Of a stretch of DNA of 64,000 nucleotides, positions 17,607 through 26,821 are shown in pieces. A model generated the notes under the pieces. It was not told the DNA's origin and did no database searches. It was given only the letters and a program-made list of their open reading frames with translations. The position numbers and the translations under genes are program-made. This stretch comes from Actinoplanes lutulentus (GTDB taxonomy: Bacteria; Actinomycetota; Actinomycetes; Mycobacteriales; Micromonosporaceae): the NCBI RefSeq assembly GCF_003259845.1, contig NZ_QLMJ01000020.1, positions 163,697-227,696 on the forward strand, in the 5' to 3' direction. Every line of letters starts with the position of its first letter. Position 1 is the stretch's first letter.

Positions 17607-18820
17607 GCTCTTTCAGTGATAGTCGGAAGAACCTGGGTCGGGGCATTGAGACGGCTGACTGCCTGTTCGTCGGCCGGCAGCATCGCCTCGACCCGGAACG
17701 CGCCGCCGGGCAGCAGGCCGGTGGTGATGGTGCCATGTGCGGCGGCGGCGCGTTCGCGCATGCCGAGCAGGCCGAACCCGGAGCCGGCACGGTTCGGTCG
17801 TGGCCAGGCGATGCGGTTGGTGACCGTGATGGTGACCGTGTCGGAGGTGAATTCGACGTCGAGCACGGCGATGCCGTCGCCGTACTTGTGGGCGTTGGTG
17901 AGGGCTTCCTGCGTGATCCGGTACGCGGCCAGGTCGACCATGGCGGGCAGCGGCCGGGGCGTGCCCCGCTGCTGGTGGCGGACCTGAAAACCCGTGACGC
18001 GCAAGCTGTCGAGCAGGTCCGGCAGTCGATCCATTCCGGGGGTGGGCTCGGTGCTGTTCACCTCGTCGGGGTCGCGGAGCACACTGATCACCGCTTTGAT
18101 CTCCTCGAGAACGGTGTCAGCCGCCGTACGGATGTGCCCGAGCACCGGCCACACCTTGTCCGGCTGGTTGCGCAATACATGGTCAGCGGCGCCGGCGTGC
18201 ACGCTGATCACCGCGATGTGATGGGCGACGACATCGTGCAGTTCCCGGGCGATGCGCAGCCGTTCGTCCATCACCCGGCGCCGGGCCTCCTGCTCCCGGC
18301 TCTGCTCGGCCTGCCGGGCCCGTTCGGTCACCTCGTCGATGTACGCGCGGCGCATCCGTACCGAGTCGCCTGCCCCGGAACCGCCGAAGATGAACGCGAC
18401 CAGCGCGAACTGGTCCGGCCCCCACCACTGAGAGAAGTAGGCCAGCGAGCCCGCGAGCGCGAGCGCGGTCCACACGAGCGTGGCATGAACCCATGGCCGG
18501 CGACGGCGGCTGTAGAGGGCGGCGGAACACGTGAGCACTGCCAAGGTGACGAACAGGCCCGCCGCCGGCGGTCCCGAGAAGATCGAGATCACCGTGACGA
18601 CGGTGGCGGCGGCGAGCAGCCGCTCCGGGTAGCGGCGGCGCAACAGCGTCGCCACCGCGGCGAACACTGCCAGCCCGATGATCCGTCCGGTGGACGAACC
18701 CTGATCCATTTGCAGCACCAGCACGAACAGCCCGGCGGCGAGCAGCGCATCGCTCACCTTGGCCTGGTGCCGGTGCAGCCAGGGCGGCATCCATCGTGCG
18801 GTCACGTCGTACATGGTCAT
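17603..18820 (-). CDS. sensor histidine kinase, HisKA_3 (NarL/DesK type)
   Basis: With the ATG at 18820 (MTMYDVTARW) the protein has 405 residues; the open frame continues to 18961 but that part is arginine-rich and unconvincing. Four to six hydrophobic helices precede a coiled region, then HisKA_3 with the phospho-acceptor His195 in RIARELHDVVAHH, then a HATPase domain ending in SGFGLLGMRERAAAAHG. It is the partner of the 16908-17606 regulator. Membrane sensing without a large external domain suggests it monitors the membrane itself or a lipophilic ligand. Confidence 0.88.
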   Translation of the reverse strand: MTMYDVTARWMPPWLHRHQAKVSDALLAAGLFVLVLQMDQGSSTGRIIGLAVFAAVATLLRRRYPERLLAAATVVTVISIFSGPPAAGLFVTLAVLTCSAALYSRRRRPWVHATLVWTALALAGSLAYFSQWWGPDQFALVAFIFGGSGAGDSVRMRRAYIDEVTERARQAEQSREQEARRRVMDERLRIARELHDVVAHHIAVISVHAGAADHVLRNQPDKVWPVLGHIRTAADTVLEEIKAVISVLRDPDEVNSTEPTPGMDRLPDLLDSLRVTGFQVRHQQRGTPRPLPAMVDLAAYRITQEALTNAHKYGDGIAVLDVEFTSDTVTITVTNRIAWPRPNRAGSGFGLLGMRERAAAAHGTITTGLLPGGAFRVEAMLPADEQAVSRLNAPTQVLPTITERA

Positions 18821-18995
18821 GACGGTAAGTCGCTCGGCGAGGCGGCAGCGTCCTGTTTCCGCGGTATCGGCCGTCCGCGGGCATACCGCGTTTGCAGTAC
18901 ACGCTCGCCTGCGCTGACAGGACGACGCCGGCGCCGATTCCCGTGATCGTTGGACGGTCACTCACAGTGTGATCGACGATCGACGGAGGACTTAC

Positions 18996-21191
18996 GTGGC
19001 GACCCTGTTGTACCGGCTTGGCCGGTTCTCGTTCCGGCGCCGCCGGCTGACGCTCGCGGTGTGGGTCATCGTGCTGGCACTCCTGGGTCTGGGCGCGAAC
19101 AAGCTCTCCGGCCCGACCACCGACGCCTTCTCGATTCCCGGCACCGAGTCGTCGAGGGCCATGGACGTCCTCGCGGAGAAGTTCGGCGGCAGTTCGGAGG
19201 TCGCCTCGGCGAAAGTCGTGTTCACCGTCACCGGTGACACGAAGCTGACCGGCGCCGCGCAGAAGGCGGCGATCGAGAACGCCATCGCCCGCCTCGAGAC
19301 GGTTCCCGACGTCGCGGCGGTGACCGACCCGTTCGACGCCAAGACGGTCTCGCAGGATCTGCAGACCGGGTACGCGACGGTCACCTATTCGGTGGCCGCG
19401 ACCGACGTCAGCACCGCGGACCGGGAGGCCTTACTGGCCGCAGGTGACACCGCGAAATCCGCCGGCATCGCCGTGGAATACAGCGGCGAGGTCACCAACA
19501 CCGCCGAGGAGAGCCACGCCGCCGAGGCGATCGGCATCGTCGTCGCCGCCCTGGTCCTGCTGATCACCTTCGGGTCGCTGGTGGCGGCCGGTTTGCCGCT
19601 GCTGACCGCGCTGGTCGGGGTTGGTATCGGGATGCTGGGCATCCAGATCGCCACCGGCTTTCTCGACCTGTCGTCGTCGACGTCCGCGCTGGCGACGATG
19701 CTCGGCCTCGCCGTCGGCATCGACTACGCCCTGTTCGTGGTCTCCCGCTACCGCGGCGAGATCGCGGCCGGCCGCGACGGAGAAGAGGCGGCCGGACGGG
19801 CCGCAGGCACTGCCGGCTCCGCGGTCGTCTTCGCCGGCCTCACCGTGATCATCGCGCTCGCCGCTCTGTCAGTCACCGGCATCCCCTTCCTCACCGCAAT
19901 GGGTGTTGCCGCCGCCGGCACCGTCGCGTTCGCCGTCCTGGTCACTCTGAGCCTGGTGCCGGCGGTCCTCGGTTTCGCAGGCCGCAAGATCCTGCCGAAG
20001 AAGCAGCGCAACGCCGGCCAGCACGAAAAGCACACTGCCAAGACGCCGTTCGGTGAGCGATGGGCGCGCGGGGTGCTGCGGCACCGGGTGCTCGCGCTTC
20101 TGCTTCCCCTCGGCGTGATCGCCGTGGTCGCACTGCCGGCCTTGGACCTGCGTCTGGCGTTGCCGGACGACAGCACCGCCGCCGTCGACTCCACCCAGCG
20201 CAAGGCCTACGACCAGCTCGCCGAAGGCTTCGGCGCAGGGTTCAACGGCCCGCTCATCGTCGTGGTCGAAGCCGGCACCGGCAATGCGAAGACCGCCGCC
20301 GAGCAGGCGCAGAAGACCATCGCCGCACTCGATGACGTCGCGACGGTCGTGCCGGCCACGGCCAACCAGGCCGGCGACACCGCGATCCTCACCGTCATCC
20401 CGGCCAGCGCCCCCACCAGCGAGGCCACTAAGGACCTCGTCCACGACATCCGCGACCACGCCACCACCCTGACCGGCGTGACCCTCGCGGTCACCGGCAC
20501 GACCGCGATCAATATCGACATCTCGGAAAAACTCAGCGCCGCCCTGGTGCCCTACCTGGCGATCGTGGTCGGACTGGCGTTCATCCTGCTGATGCTGGTG
20601 TTCCGCAGCATCCTGGTGCCGCTCAAGGCCACCGTAGGATTCCTGCTCAGCGTGGCCGCCGCGTTCGGCGCTCTGGTCTTCATCTTCCAGCAGGGCCACC
20701 TCGCCGACCTGATCGGTCTGGAATCGACCGGACCGATCGTGAGCGTGATGCCGATCTTCCTGATCGGCATCCTGTTCGGCCTGGCCATGGACTACGAGGT
20801 CTTCCTCGTCACCCGCACTCGCGAGGAGTTCGTGCACGGCGCCGCACCCAATGACGCGGTCGTCACCGGCATGAGCCACGGAGCCCGGGTCGTCACCGCC
20901 GCCGCCCTGATCATGATGAGCGTCTTCTCCGGGTTCATCCTCGCCGACGACACCATCATCAAATCGCTCGGCTTCGCCCTCGCGTTCGGCGTCGCCGTCG
21001 ACGCCTTCCTCGTCCGGATGACCATCGTGCCCACCGTGCTCTCGTTGCTGGGTAAGGCCGCCTGGTGGCTGCCCCGCTGGCTCGACAAGATCCTGCCCAA
21101 CGTCGACGTCGAGGGCGAACAGCTCACCAAGCAACTCGCCGCCGCTGACCGCGAGCACCAGGAGAAGCACCTGGTCACCACTACTGGCTGA
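18996..21191 (+). CDS. MMPL family RND-type transporter, copy 2
   Basis: The GTG at 18996 is chosen because GGAGG (18985-18989) lies 6 bp upstream; the frame extends to 18969 without a ribosome site. The protein has 731 residues with the MMPL two-half layout. GIDYALFVVSRYRGE and LFGLAMDYEVFLVTRTREEF mark the two repeated cores. It is divergent from the histidine kinase and paralogous to 14382-16667. PAP2 and flippase-like genes follow on the same strand, so a lipid-handling role is inferred. Confidence 0.9.
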   Translation: MATLLYRLGRFSFRRRRLTLAVWVIVLALLGLGANKLSGPTTDAFSIPGTESSRAMDVLAEKFGGSSEVASAKVVFTVTGDTKLTGAAQKAAIENAIARLETVPDVAAVTDPFDAKTVSQDLQTGYATVTYSVAATDVSTADREALLAAGDTAKSAGIAVEYSGEVTNTAEESHAAEAIGIVVAALVLLITFGSLVAAGLPLLTALVGVGIGMLGIQIATGFLDLSSSTSALATMLGLAVGIDYALFVVSRYRGEIAAGRDGEEAAGRAAGTAGSAVVFAGLTVIIALAALSVTGIPFLTAMGVAAAGTVAFAVLVTLSLVPAVLGFAGRKILPKKQRNAGQHEKHTAKTPFGERWARGVLRHRVLALLLPLGVIAVVALPALDLRLALPDDSTAAVDSTQRKAYDQLAEGFGAGFNGPLIVVVEAGTGNAKTAAEQAQKTIAALDDVATVVPATANQAGDTAILTVIPASAPTSEATKDLVHDIRDHATTLTGVTLAVTGTTAINIDISEKLSAALVPYLAIVVGLAFILLMLVFRSILVPLKATVGFLLSVAAAFGALVFIFQQGHLADLIGLESTGPIVSVMPIFLIGILFGLAMDYEVFLVTRTREEFVHGAAPNDAVVTGMSHGARVVTAAALIMMSVFSGFILADDTIIKSLGFALAFGVAVDAFLVRMTIVPTVLSLLGKAAWWLPRWLDKILPNVDVEGEQLTKQLAAADREHQEKHLVTTTG

Positions 21192-21282
21192 CGGCGCACG
21201 TGCCGCAGGCGGGGCACCAGACCCGTCTGCGGCCCGCAACCGTGCTCCCACCGCTGTCAGCTTCCGGCCGAGACGAGGGCCT

Positions 21283-22119
21283 GTGCGATCAGACACCGCC
21301 ATACCGGCCAGGCGGCCGAAACATCTTCCCGCCCGCCGGACCGGTGAGCTGGGTGCCGCAGCCGGGGAACTCCTGCTCGTCACGGCATTGTTCCTCGCCT
21401 ACAAGGCCGGCCGGATCGCCGCGACCGGCAGGGTCACCGAGGCCACCACCAACGCCGAAACCCTCTGGAACCTGGAACGGTTGCTGCACCTGCCGGACGA
21501 AGCCGCCCTGCAGCATTTCCTGCTCGACCATCACACGCTGCTGCTACTGGCCAACCGGTACTACGCCTACGTGCACTTCCCGGCGATCGCCCTCTGCCTG
21601 ATTTGGCTCTACTGGCGGCATCGGACCCACTACCGGTGGACGCGAACCACACTCGCCTGCCTCACCGCGGCCGGCCTTGTCCTGCACGTGCTCATCCCGC
21701 TCGCCCCACCCCGGCTGACCCCGGGCAACGGCCTGATCGACACCCTCACCCGGTACGGCCCAAGCGTCTACGGCCCACCCGACACCGACACGCTGAGTAA
21801 CCAATACGCGGCCATGCCCTCGCTGCACGTCGGCTGGGCACTCGTCGTGGCCGTCGCCCTCGCCACGGTCACCGGCGGACGCCGGCGCTGGATCTGGTTC
21901 GCGCACCCGCTGATCACCGGTCTGGTCGTCGTCGCCACCGGCAACCACTACTGGCTCGACGCCATCGTCGCCATTGCCCTGCTCGTGATAATTCTGCTGG
22001 TGCATCCGGTCTCGAACCCGACGACCGTTCCCGCTCACCCGCGGCCGCTCGTTCACAGCCAACCGATCACCACGCCATCGCGACCGGAGACCGGCACCGC
22101 CACCAGGACCACAGGATGA
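21283..22119 (+). CDS. PAP2 superfamily membrane phosphatase-like protein
   Basis: The 278-residue membrane protein has six or so helices and a GTG start. The PAP2 histidine motifs are visible as MPSLHVGWAL and, later, GNHYWLDAIVA; the first conserved KxxxxxxRP motif is not clear. This fits the Aur1/inositol-phosphotransferase-like subgroup of PAP2 proteins. Such proteins act on lipid phosphates or transfer phospho-alcohol head groups. Its stop overlaps the next ATG (22116-22119), so it is coupled to the flippase-like gene. Confidence 0.78.
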   Translation: MRSDTAIPARRPKHLPARRTGELGAAAGELLLVTALFLAYKAGRIAATGRVTEATTNAETLWNLERLLHLPDEAALQHFLLDHHTLLLLANRYYAYVHFPAIALCLIWLYWRHRTHYRWTRTTLACLTAAGLVLHVLIPLAPPRLTPGNGLIDTLTRYGPSVYGPPDTDTLSNQYAAMPSLHVGWALVVAVALATVTGGRRRWIWFAHPLITGLVVVATGNHYWLDAIVAIALLVIILLVHPVSNPTTVPAHPRPLVHSQPITTPSRPETGTATRTTG

Positions 22120-23309
22120 TGAACGACGACGACTCGCGTGACGGCCGCAGTCAGCCACCACGGCGGTGGAAACGCGTCGTCGTGCCGGCCCTGGCCTGTG
22201 GAGTTGCGGCGGTCGCGCTGCGCGACCGCCTCCCCGACCCCGCCGAGATCCTCACGGCTCTGCGCGGGGCGGATGTGCGATGGCTGGCAGCTGCCGTGGT
22301 GGCCCAGTTCCTCTCCCAGGTGGCATTCGCCTACCAGCAACACACATTGCTGGCCGCGTTTGCCGTACGGGTACCGATCAGGGAACTGCTGGCGATCACC
22401 TACAGCCGCTCGGCGATCAGCATGGCGCTACCCGGCGGCTCGGCGGTGTCGGCGGCATTCGCATTGCAGCAATACCGCCGCCATGGCGCCGCCACAGCGA
22501 CCGCGACAGCCGCGATGCTGTTGTCCGCAGCCGCGTCGTTCGCCGGTCTCTGCTTGCTCTATACCACCAGCAGCATCACCGGCATCGTTCTGACACTGCT
22601 GGTAGCCGCGACCGGCGCCGGCGTGCTGATCGTCGGAAGCCGCCGTAAGGATCGGCCCGGACGGCAGCGCCGGATTTCTCCGCGCGCCCGGGCGCGGCCG
22701 TACGACCGGATCCTCGACCAGGTCCGGCGTGCCGCCCGCGAAGCCCGCACCATCCGGATCCGTGACGGTGCCGTCACGACGGCGTTCGCCGCCCTCAACT
22801 GGCTGCTCGACCTGACCTGTCTGATCACCGTTTCCTGGGCCTTCGAGCTCCCGCTGACATGGCACCAGACCGCCACCGTCTACCTGGCGGTGCAGGTCGT
22901 CCGGCAGCTGCCGCTGACCCCGGGCGGGATAGGCCTGATCGAGGCCGGCCTGCTGGCCGGATTCGTCGCTGCGGGAGCACTTGAGTCGGCCGCGGCCGCG
23001 GTGGTGCTGTGCTACCGCATCGTGTCGTTCTGGCTGATGATCCCGGCCGGCTTGGCCGCCTACCTCCACCTCACTCGCGGCGGCACTCGAGGACGACGAC
23101 CCACCGGAGCAACCGACTCCGAACCCGGCCCCTGCTCAGCCGGACAGGACGGAAGCTTTGCGACGGCACAGGTGGCTGTCGCGAAGCGGCCGCTTGCGCC
23201 GTCTGGCCAGCCACGGGCCGAGGACCATCAGGATCGCGCCGATGACGGCTGCGCCGATCGGCAGGTAGCGGCTGATCAGCAGGAGCTGGTTTCTGGCGTC
23301 GGTGGCTGA
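22116..23309 (+). CDS. flippase-like integral membrane protein (LPG synthase TM / UPF0104 type)
   Basis: The 397-residue protein has about eight helices up to residue 335. The segment QVVRQLPLTPGGIGLIEAGLLAGFV is typical of the transmembrane domain shared with lysylphosphatidylglycerol synthases (YbhN/UPF0104). No synthetase domain is present, so it is probably a lipid flippase-like protein. The last 58 codons or so are hydrophilic and read antisense through the end of the convergent DUF3068 gene, a 174-bp overlap. This tail may be dispensable. A related protein lies at 45938-46993. Confidence 0.78.
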   Translation: MMNDDDSRDGRSQPPRRWKRVVVPALACGVAAVALRDRLPDPAEILTALRGADVRWLAAAVVAQFLSQVAFAYQQHTLLAAFAVRVPIRELLAITYSRSAISMALPGGSAVSAAFALQQYRRHGAATATATAAMLLSAAASFAGLCLLYTTSSITGIVLTLLVAATGAGVLIVGSRRKDRPGRQRRISPRARARPYDRILDQVRRAAREARTIRIRDGAVTTAFAALNWLLDLTCLITVSWAFELPLTWHQTATVYLAVQVVRQLPLTPGGIGLIEAGLLAGFVAAGALESAAAAVVLCYRIVSFWLMIPAGLAAYLHLTRGGTRGRRPTGATDSEPGPCSAGQDGSFATAQVAVAKRPLAPSGQPRAEDHQDRADDGCADRQVAADQQELVSGVGG

Positions 23310-24185
23310 GCTGATGCTGTTGCGCAGTGTCTCGGGGGTGGAGGTGAAGGTGGCGTCGAGCAGTGCGATGGGTGTGCCGGTCGACGGTACGAGGGTCTTG
23401 CGCTGCTGCTCCTGGACCTTCACGAACAGGCCGCTGGCCGGTTCCACCCAGAGGGTGCGGGTGTTGGTGTAGGTGATCCGGCCTGCCGTGGCGCCCGGCG
23501 TGAACCGGTTGAGCAGGGCGGTCAGCTGGTCGGTGGAAACGGTCAGCGTGGTTTCCGGAATGGTCTGCTGGAAGCGGTAGGTCTCCAGGCCGTCGATCCG
23601 CTCGGTGTCCTGGAAGGTGATGGGCAGGGCCCGGCGCAGGTTGCTGTCGAAGTACTGATAGTCCTGCCGCTGGGTGCCGAACGGGAACTTGTAGAGCTGG
23701 CCTTCGAAGTCGATGTCCGACGGCCGGTCCTTGCCGGCGTCCTCGAAGAACTGGTTCGGCCAGTCGGCGGCTGCCGCGGTGTCGCGATCCAGGGCCACCC
23801 CGGTGATGGACTGGCTGACCATCTCGTTGGTCTCGACCCAGGAGACCGTGCTGTAGACGTGCCAGATCACCGCGTCGCCGGTCATCTCGGCGGCGGTCTG
23901 AGCGTGCTGTGGCGAGATCTCGGTGGTCGAGCGCAGGGTGCCGGTGCGGATCTCGACGCTCGGGGCGGCGCCGCCCTTGGTTTGCAAGAATTGGGCTCCG
24001 GGCGCCTCGGCCACGCTGGCGCGCAGGCAGTCCTCGGTCACGGTGGCGGTGCACATGGTGAGGTCGTACGGAAGGCGGGCGACCGCCGGCGTGACGTAGA
24101 AGGCGCAGCCCGCGCCCAGTACGACGGCGAAGACGCCGATGCCGAAGATGACCGCGCCGAGGCGTGCTGTCATGGCGCTCCTCAT
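23136..24185 (-). CDS. DUF3068 / PorA-family membrane-anchored protein
   Basis: The 349-residue protein has an N-terminal helix (VIFGIGVFAVVLGAGCAFYV), a large external domain and a C-terminal helix (YLPIGAAVIGAILMVLGPWL). This is the DUF3068 layout seen in actinobacterial envelope proteins. PYDLTMCTATVTEDCLRA contains two cysteines that could form a disulfide. The start is 24 bp after the stop of the TetR gene, so the two share an operon. Function unknown; an envelope or lipid-linked role fits the neighbours. Confidence 0.75.
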   Translation of the reverse strand: MRSAMTARLGAVIFGIGVFAVVLGAGCAFYVTPAVARLPYDLTMCTATVTEDCLRASVAEAPGAQFLQTKGGAAPSVEIRTGTLRSTTEISPQHAQTAAEMTGDAVIWHVYSTVSWVETNEMVSQSITGVALDRDTAAAADWPNQFFEDAGKDRPSDIDFEGQLYKFPFGTQRQDYQYFDSNLRRALPITFQDTERIDGLETYRFQQTIPETTLTVSTDQLTALLNRFTPGATAGRITYTNTRTLWVEPASGLFVKVQEQQRKTLVPSTGTPIALLDATFTSTPETLRNSISSATDARNQLLLISRYLPIGAAVIGAILMVLGPWLARRRKRPLRDSHLCRRKASVLSG

Positions 24186-24209
24186 AGTGAGCGAAGGGAG
24201 AGAAGGTCT

Positions 24210-24914
24210 TCAGGCGGAGGCTGCGCCGAGAACGCTTGCGGAGACCCACCGGATCATCGGCTCGCGAAGGGCGCGCAGGTCCGGCTCGGCGTGTTCGTCG
24301 AGCAGGTCGCAGGCCAGCTGGCGCAGCGTGTAGACGAAGCCCAGGAATGCCTCGGCCGGTAGCGGGCCGAGAGTGTCGTCCTTGGCGATCCAGAACGTGT
24401 GGCGGTCGTGGAGGAACTGCGCGATCACGGCGAGCGCCTGCCGGCGGCGGTCGCGTGCGCTGCGGCCGGCCGAGTCCATTTCGAGCATCATGGCGCGGGT
24501 CACGACGAGGTCGGCGGCGACGGTGTCGAGATAGGCGTCGATGACCGAGGGGATCAGGGCGGGCCAGTCGTGCGACGCGGTGGCGGCTGCCGAGACCCGG
24601 TCCAGGAGGACCTCGATGAATCGCTGGTAGGCGGCGTCGGCGCAGGAGGGCAGGTCGCCGAAGAGTCCGTAGAAGGCGGTTCTCGACACCGCCGCTCGTT
24701 TGACCACGTCGGCCACGGTGACGCTCGTCAGGCCGTGTTCGGCGACCAGTTCGGCGAAGGCGGCCATGATGCGTTCGCGGTGGGCGGCCTGCACCGCCGC
24801 GGGTTGCAGGGCATGCCGTCCGCGGGGCAGGTCTCTGCCCTGAGGGCTGAAGAACACCCCGTGCGTGATGGTCGCCTGGCTCACGACGGCATCGTCGCAT
24901 GATCCCCCTTCCAC
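24210..24914 (-). CDS. TetR family regulator (probable fatty-acid activation control)
   Basis: The frame from GTG 24914 gives 234 residues; GTG 24884 (VSQATI, 224 residues) is an alternative. The HTH is ERIMAAFAELVAEHGLTSVTVADVVKRAAVSRTAFYGLF. The gene is divergent from an acyl-CoA ligase, and an 18-bp perfect palindrome (24920-24937) lies between them. Regulation of both transcripts in response to an acyl-CoA or lipid is inferred. Confidence 0.85.
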   Translation of the reverse strand: MEGGSCDDAVVSQATITHGVFFSPQGRDLPRGRHALQPAAVQAAHRERIMAAFAELVAEHGLTSVTVADVVKRAAVSRTAFYGLFGDLPSCADAAYQRFIEVLLDRVSAAATASHDWPALIPSVIDAYLDTVAADLVVTRAMMLEMDSAGRSARDRRRQALAVIAQFLHDRHTFWIAKDDTLGPLPAEAFLGFVYTLRQLACDLLDEHAEPDLRALREPMIRWVSASVLGAASA

Positions 24915-24919
24915 TTCAT

Positions 24920-24937
24920 AAGTACGTTGGCGTACTT
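24920..24937. promoter_or_regulatory. palindromic operator AAGTACG-N4-CGTACTT
   Basis: AAGTACGTTGGCGTACTT has two perfect 7-bp arms. It lies between the divergent TetR and acyl-CoA ligase genes, overlapping the place a promoter should be. It is the obvious binding site for the adjacent TetR protein. Confidence 0.75.
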
Positions 24938-24983
24938 TAGAAACGCGGCGTTAACAGAGTCAATACCTGCTCGGGAGTTCCGG

Positions 24984-26816
24984 ATGAGTGCACATGATCG
25001 CCAGCATCGGCTCAGCGCTCCGGCCACGGAGGTCGCAGCCTGGGAACGGTTGTGGCAGACGGCGCCGGCATCGCTGGGCGCGCTGCTGGCCGAGCGAGTC
25101 GCCCGCACACCGGACGCCGAGGCGTACCGATGGCCGGATCCGGACGGCGAGTGGCGATCGCAGACCTGGGCACAGGCAGGCCTGGTGGCTAGGGAGATCG
25201 CGGCCGGCCTGCTCGCCCTGGGACTGCGCCCGCAGGACCGGGTCGCCGTCATGTCCGGGACACGGGTCGAGTGGATCCACGCCGACCTGGGCGTGATGTG
25301 CGCCGGCGGCGCGACGACCACCGTGTACCCGACGTCGACGGCCGAGGACGTGTCGTACATCCTCGCCGACTCGGACAGCCGCATCGCCGTGGTGGAGAAC
25401 GCCGGGTACCTGGACAAGGTCCTCGCTGCCGGCTCGCCGGTCGAGCACGCTGTCCTGATCGACGGCGCCGACCCGCGCGCTCTCACTCTCGCTGAACTGC
25501 GTGGGCGCGGCCGGGCGCTGCTGGAAGCCGCCCCTGACGCTGTCACCGCGGCGACCTCGGCCGTCGGTTCCGATCAGCTGGCCACGCTCATCTACACGTC
25601 CGGGACGACCGGCCGGCCCAAGGGGGTCCGGCTGCCGCATCGATGCTGGATCTACGAGGGCCTGGCCGGGCAGGCGATCGAGCTGGCCGGTCCGGACGAC
25701 CTCGGATACCTGTGGTTGCCGCTGGCCCATGCGTTCGGCAAGGCGCTGATCGCCACCCAGATCGCGATCGGCTATCCCTGCGCTGTGGACGGCGACCTCA
25801 CCAGGATCATCGGCAATCTGCCCTTGGTCCGCCCGACGGTGATGCCCGCCGTACCCCGGATCTTTGAAAAGGTCCATGCCGGCGTGCTCGCCGCCGCTCA
25901 CCGCGACGGCGGGCTGAAAGCCCGCCTGTTCGATTGGGCCGTCGATGCCGGCCGGCAGGCCGCCCGCACCCGCCGCGCCGGACAGCGGCCCGCGGCCTGG
26001 CCGGCGGTGCGGCACCGGATCGCCGACCGGCTGGTCCTCGCCCGGATCCGGGCCCGTTTCGGAGGGAGGATGCGCTACTTCATTTCCGGTGCCGCCGCGT
26101 TGTCGGCGGACATCGCCGAGTTCTTCGACGCCCTCGGCCTGCCCGTTCTGGAAGGGTACGGGCTCACCGAGTCGTCCGCGGCCACCGTCGTCAACCGCCT
26201 CGGCACCGTCGAGTACGGAACGGTCGGCGTGCCGTTCCCCGGAACCGTCATCGCCATCGCCGATGACGGCGAAATCCTGATCAAGGGTCCCGGCGTGATG
26301 ACCGGCTACCACGGCGGCGACGAGGTCGACGGATGGCTGTCCACCGGCGACATCGGCGAGATCACCGCACGCGGCTCCCTGAAGATCACCGACCGGAAGA
26401 AAGACCTGATCAAAACCTCCGGCGGGAAGTATGTGGCACCGCAGTCGATCGAAACCCGGTTCGCCGCGATCTGCCCGCTGAGCGCCCAGATCGTGGTGCA
26501 CGGCGAGGGTCGCAAGTACATCACCGCACTGATCGATCTCGATCCGCAGGCCGTCCGATCCTGGGCGAAGGAGCACGACGTGCCCGGCGCCGACCATGCC
26601 GAGCTCGTCCGTTCACCGCAGCTGGTCGCGGTCGTCGAGAGATACATCGCTGAGCTGAACGCCGGGCTCGGCCGGTGGGAGACGATCAAACAGTTCGCGA
26701 TCCTGGGCACGAACCTCACGGTCGAGAACGGCGACCTAACCCCGTCGCTGAAGGTGCGCCGCCGGGTTGTCGAGCAGCGTCATGGCGACCTGCTCGACAC
26801 GCTCTATCCGGGATGA
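24984..26816 (+). CDS. long-chain fatty-acid-CoA ligase (AMP-forming)
   Basis: The ATG at 24984 follows GGGAG (24973-24977); an in-frame TTG at 24927 lies inside the operator and is rejected. The 610-residue protein has the ANL-superfamily motifs: LIYTSGTTGRPKGV (P-loop-like), YGLTESSA, STGDIG and KITDRKKDLIKTSGGKYV. The long insertion before the YGLTES motif and KDLIKTSGGKYVAPQ match the FadD15/long-chain group. It activates fatty acids to acyl-CoA. Confidence 0.92.
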   Translation: MSAHDRQHRLSAPATEVAAWERLWQTAPASLGALLAERVARTPDAEAYRWPDPDGEWRSQTWAQAGLVAREIAAGLLALGLRPQDRVAVMSGTRVEWIHADLGVMCAGGATTTVYPTSTAEDVSYILADSDSRIAVVENAGYLDKVLAAGSPVEHAVLIDGADPRALTLAELRGRGRALLEAAPDAVTAATSAVGSDQLATLIYTSGTTGRPKGVRLPHRCWIYEGLAGQAIELAGPDDLGYLWLPLAHAFGKALIATQIAIGYPCAVDGDLTRIIGNLPLVRPTVMPAVPRIFEKVHAGVLAAAHRDGGLKARLFDWAVDAGRQAARTRRAGQRPAAWPAVRHRIADRLVLARIRARFGGRMRYFISGAAALSADIAEFFDALGLPVLEGYGLTESSAATVVNRLGTVEYGTVGVPFPGTVIAIADDGEILIKGPGVMTGYHGGDEVDGWLSTGDIGEITARGSLKITDRKKDLIKTSGGKYVAPQSIETRFAAICPLSAQIVVHGEGRKYITALIDLDPQAVRSWAKEHDVPGADHAELVRSPQLVAVVERYIAELNAGLGRWETIKQFAILGTNLTVENGDLTPSLKVRRRVVEQRHGDLLDTLYPG

Positions 26817-26821
26817 GCGGT

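Noticed and set aside
18821..18961. 47-codon N-terminal extension of the histidine kinase
   Set aside because: It is Arg/Cys-rich, overlaps the divergent promoter region, and lacks a ribosome site; the ATG at 18820 starts a normal membrane sensor.
19869..21383. 504-residue minus-strand frame opposite MMPL copy 2
   Set aside because: It is a shadow frame rich in Glu, Gly and Asp, with no domain pattern.
24960..26597. 545-residue minus-strand frame opposite the acyl-CoA ligase
   Set aside because: It is a shadow frame; the plus-strand protein has all AMP-ligase motifs.
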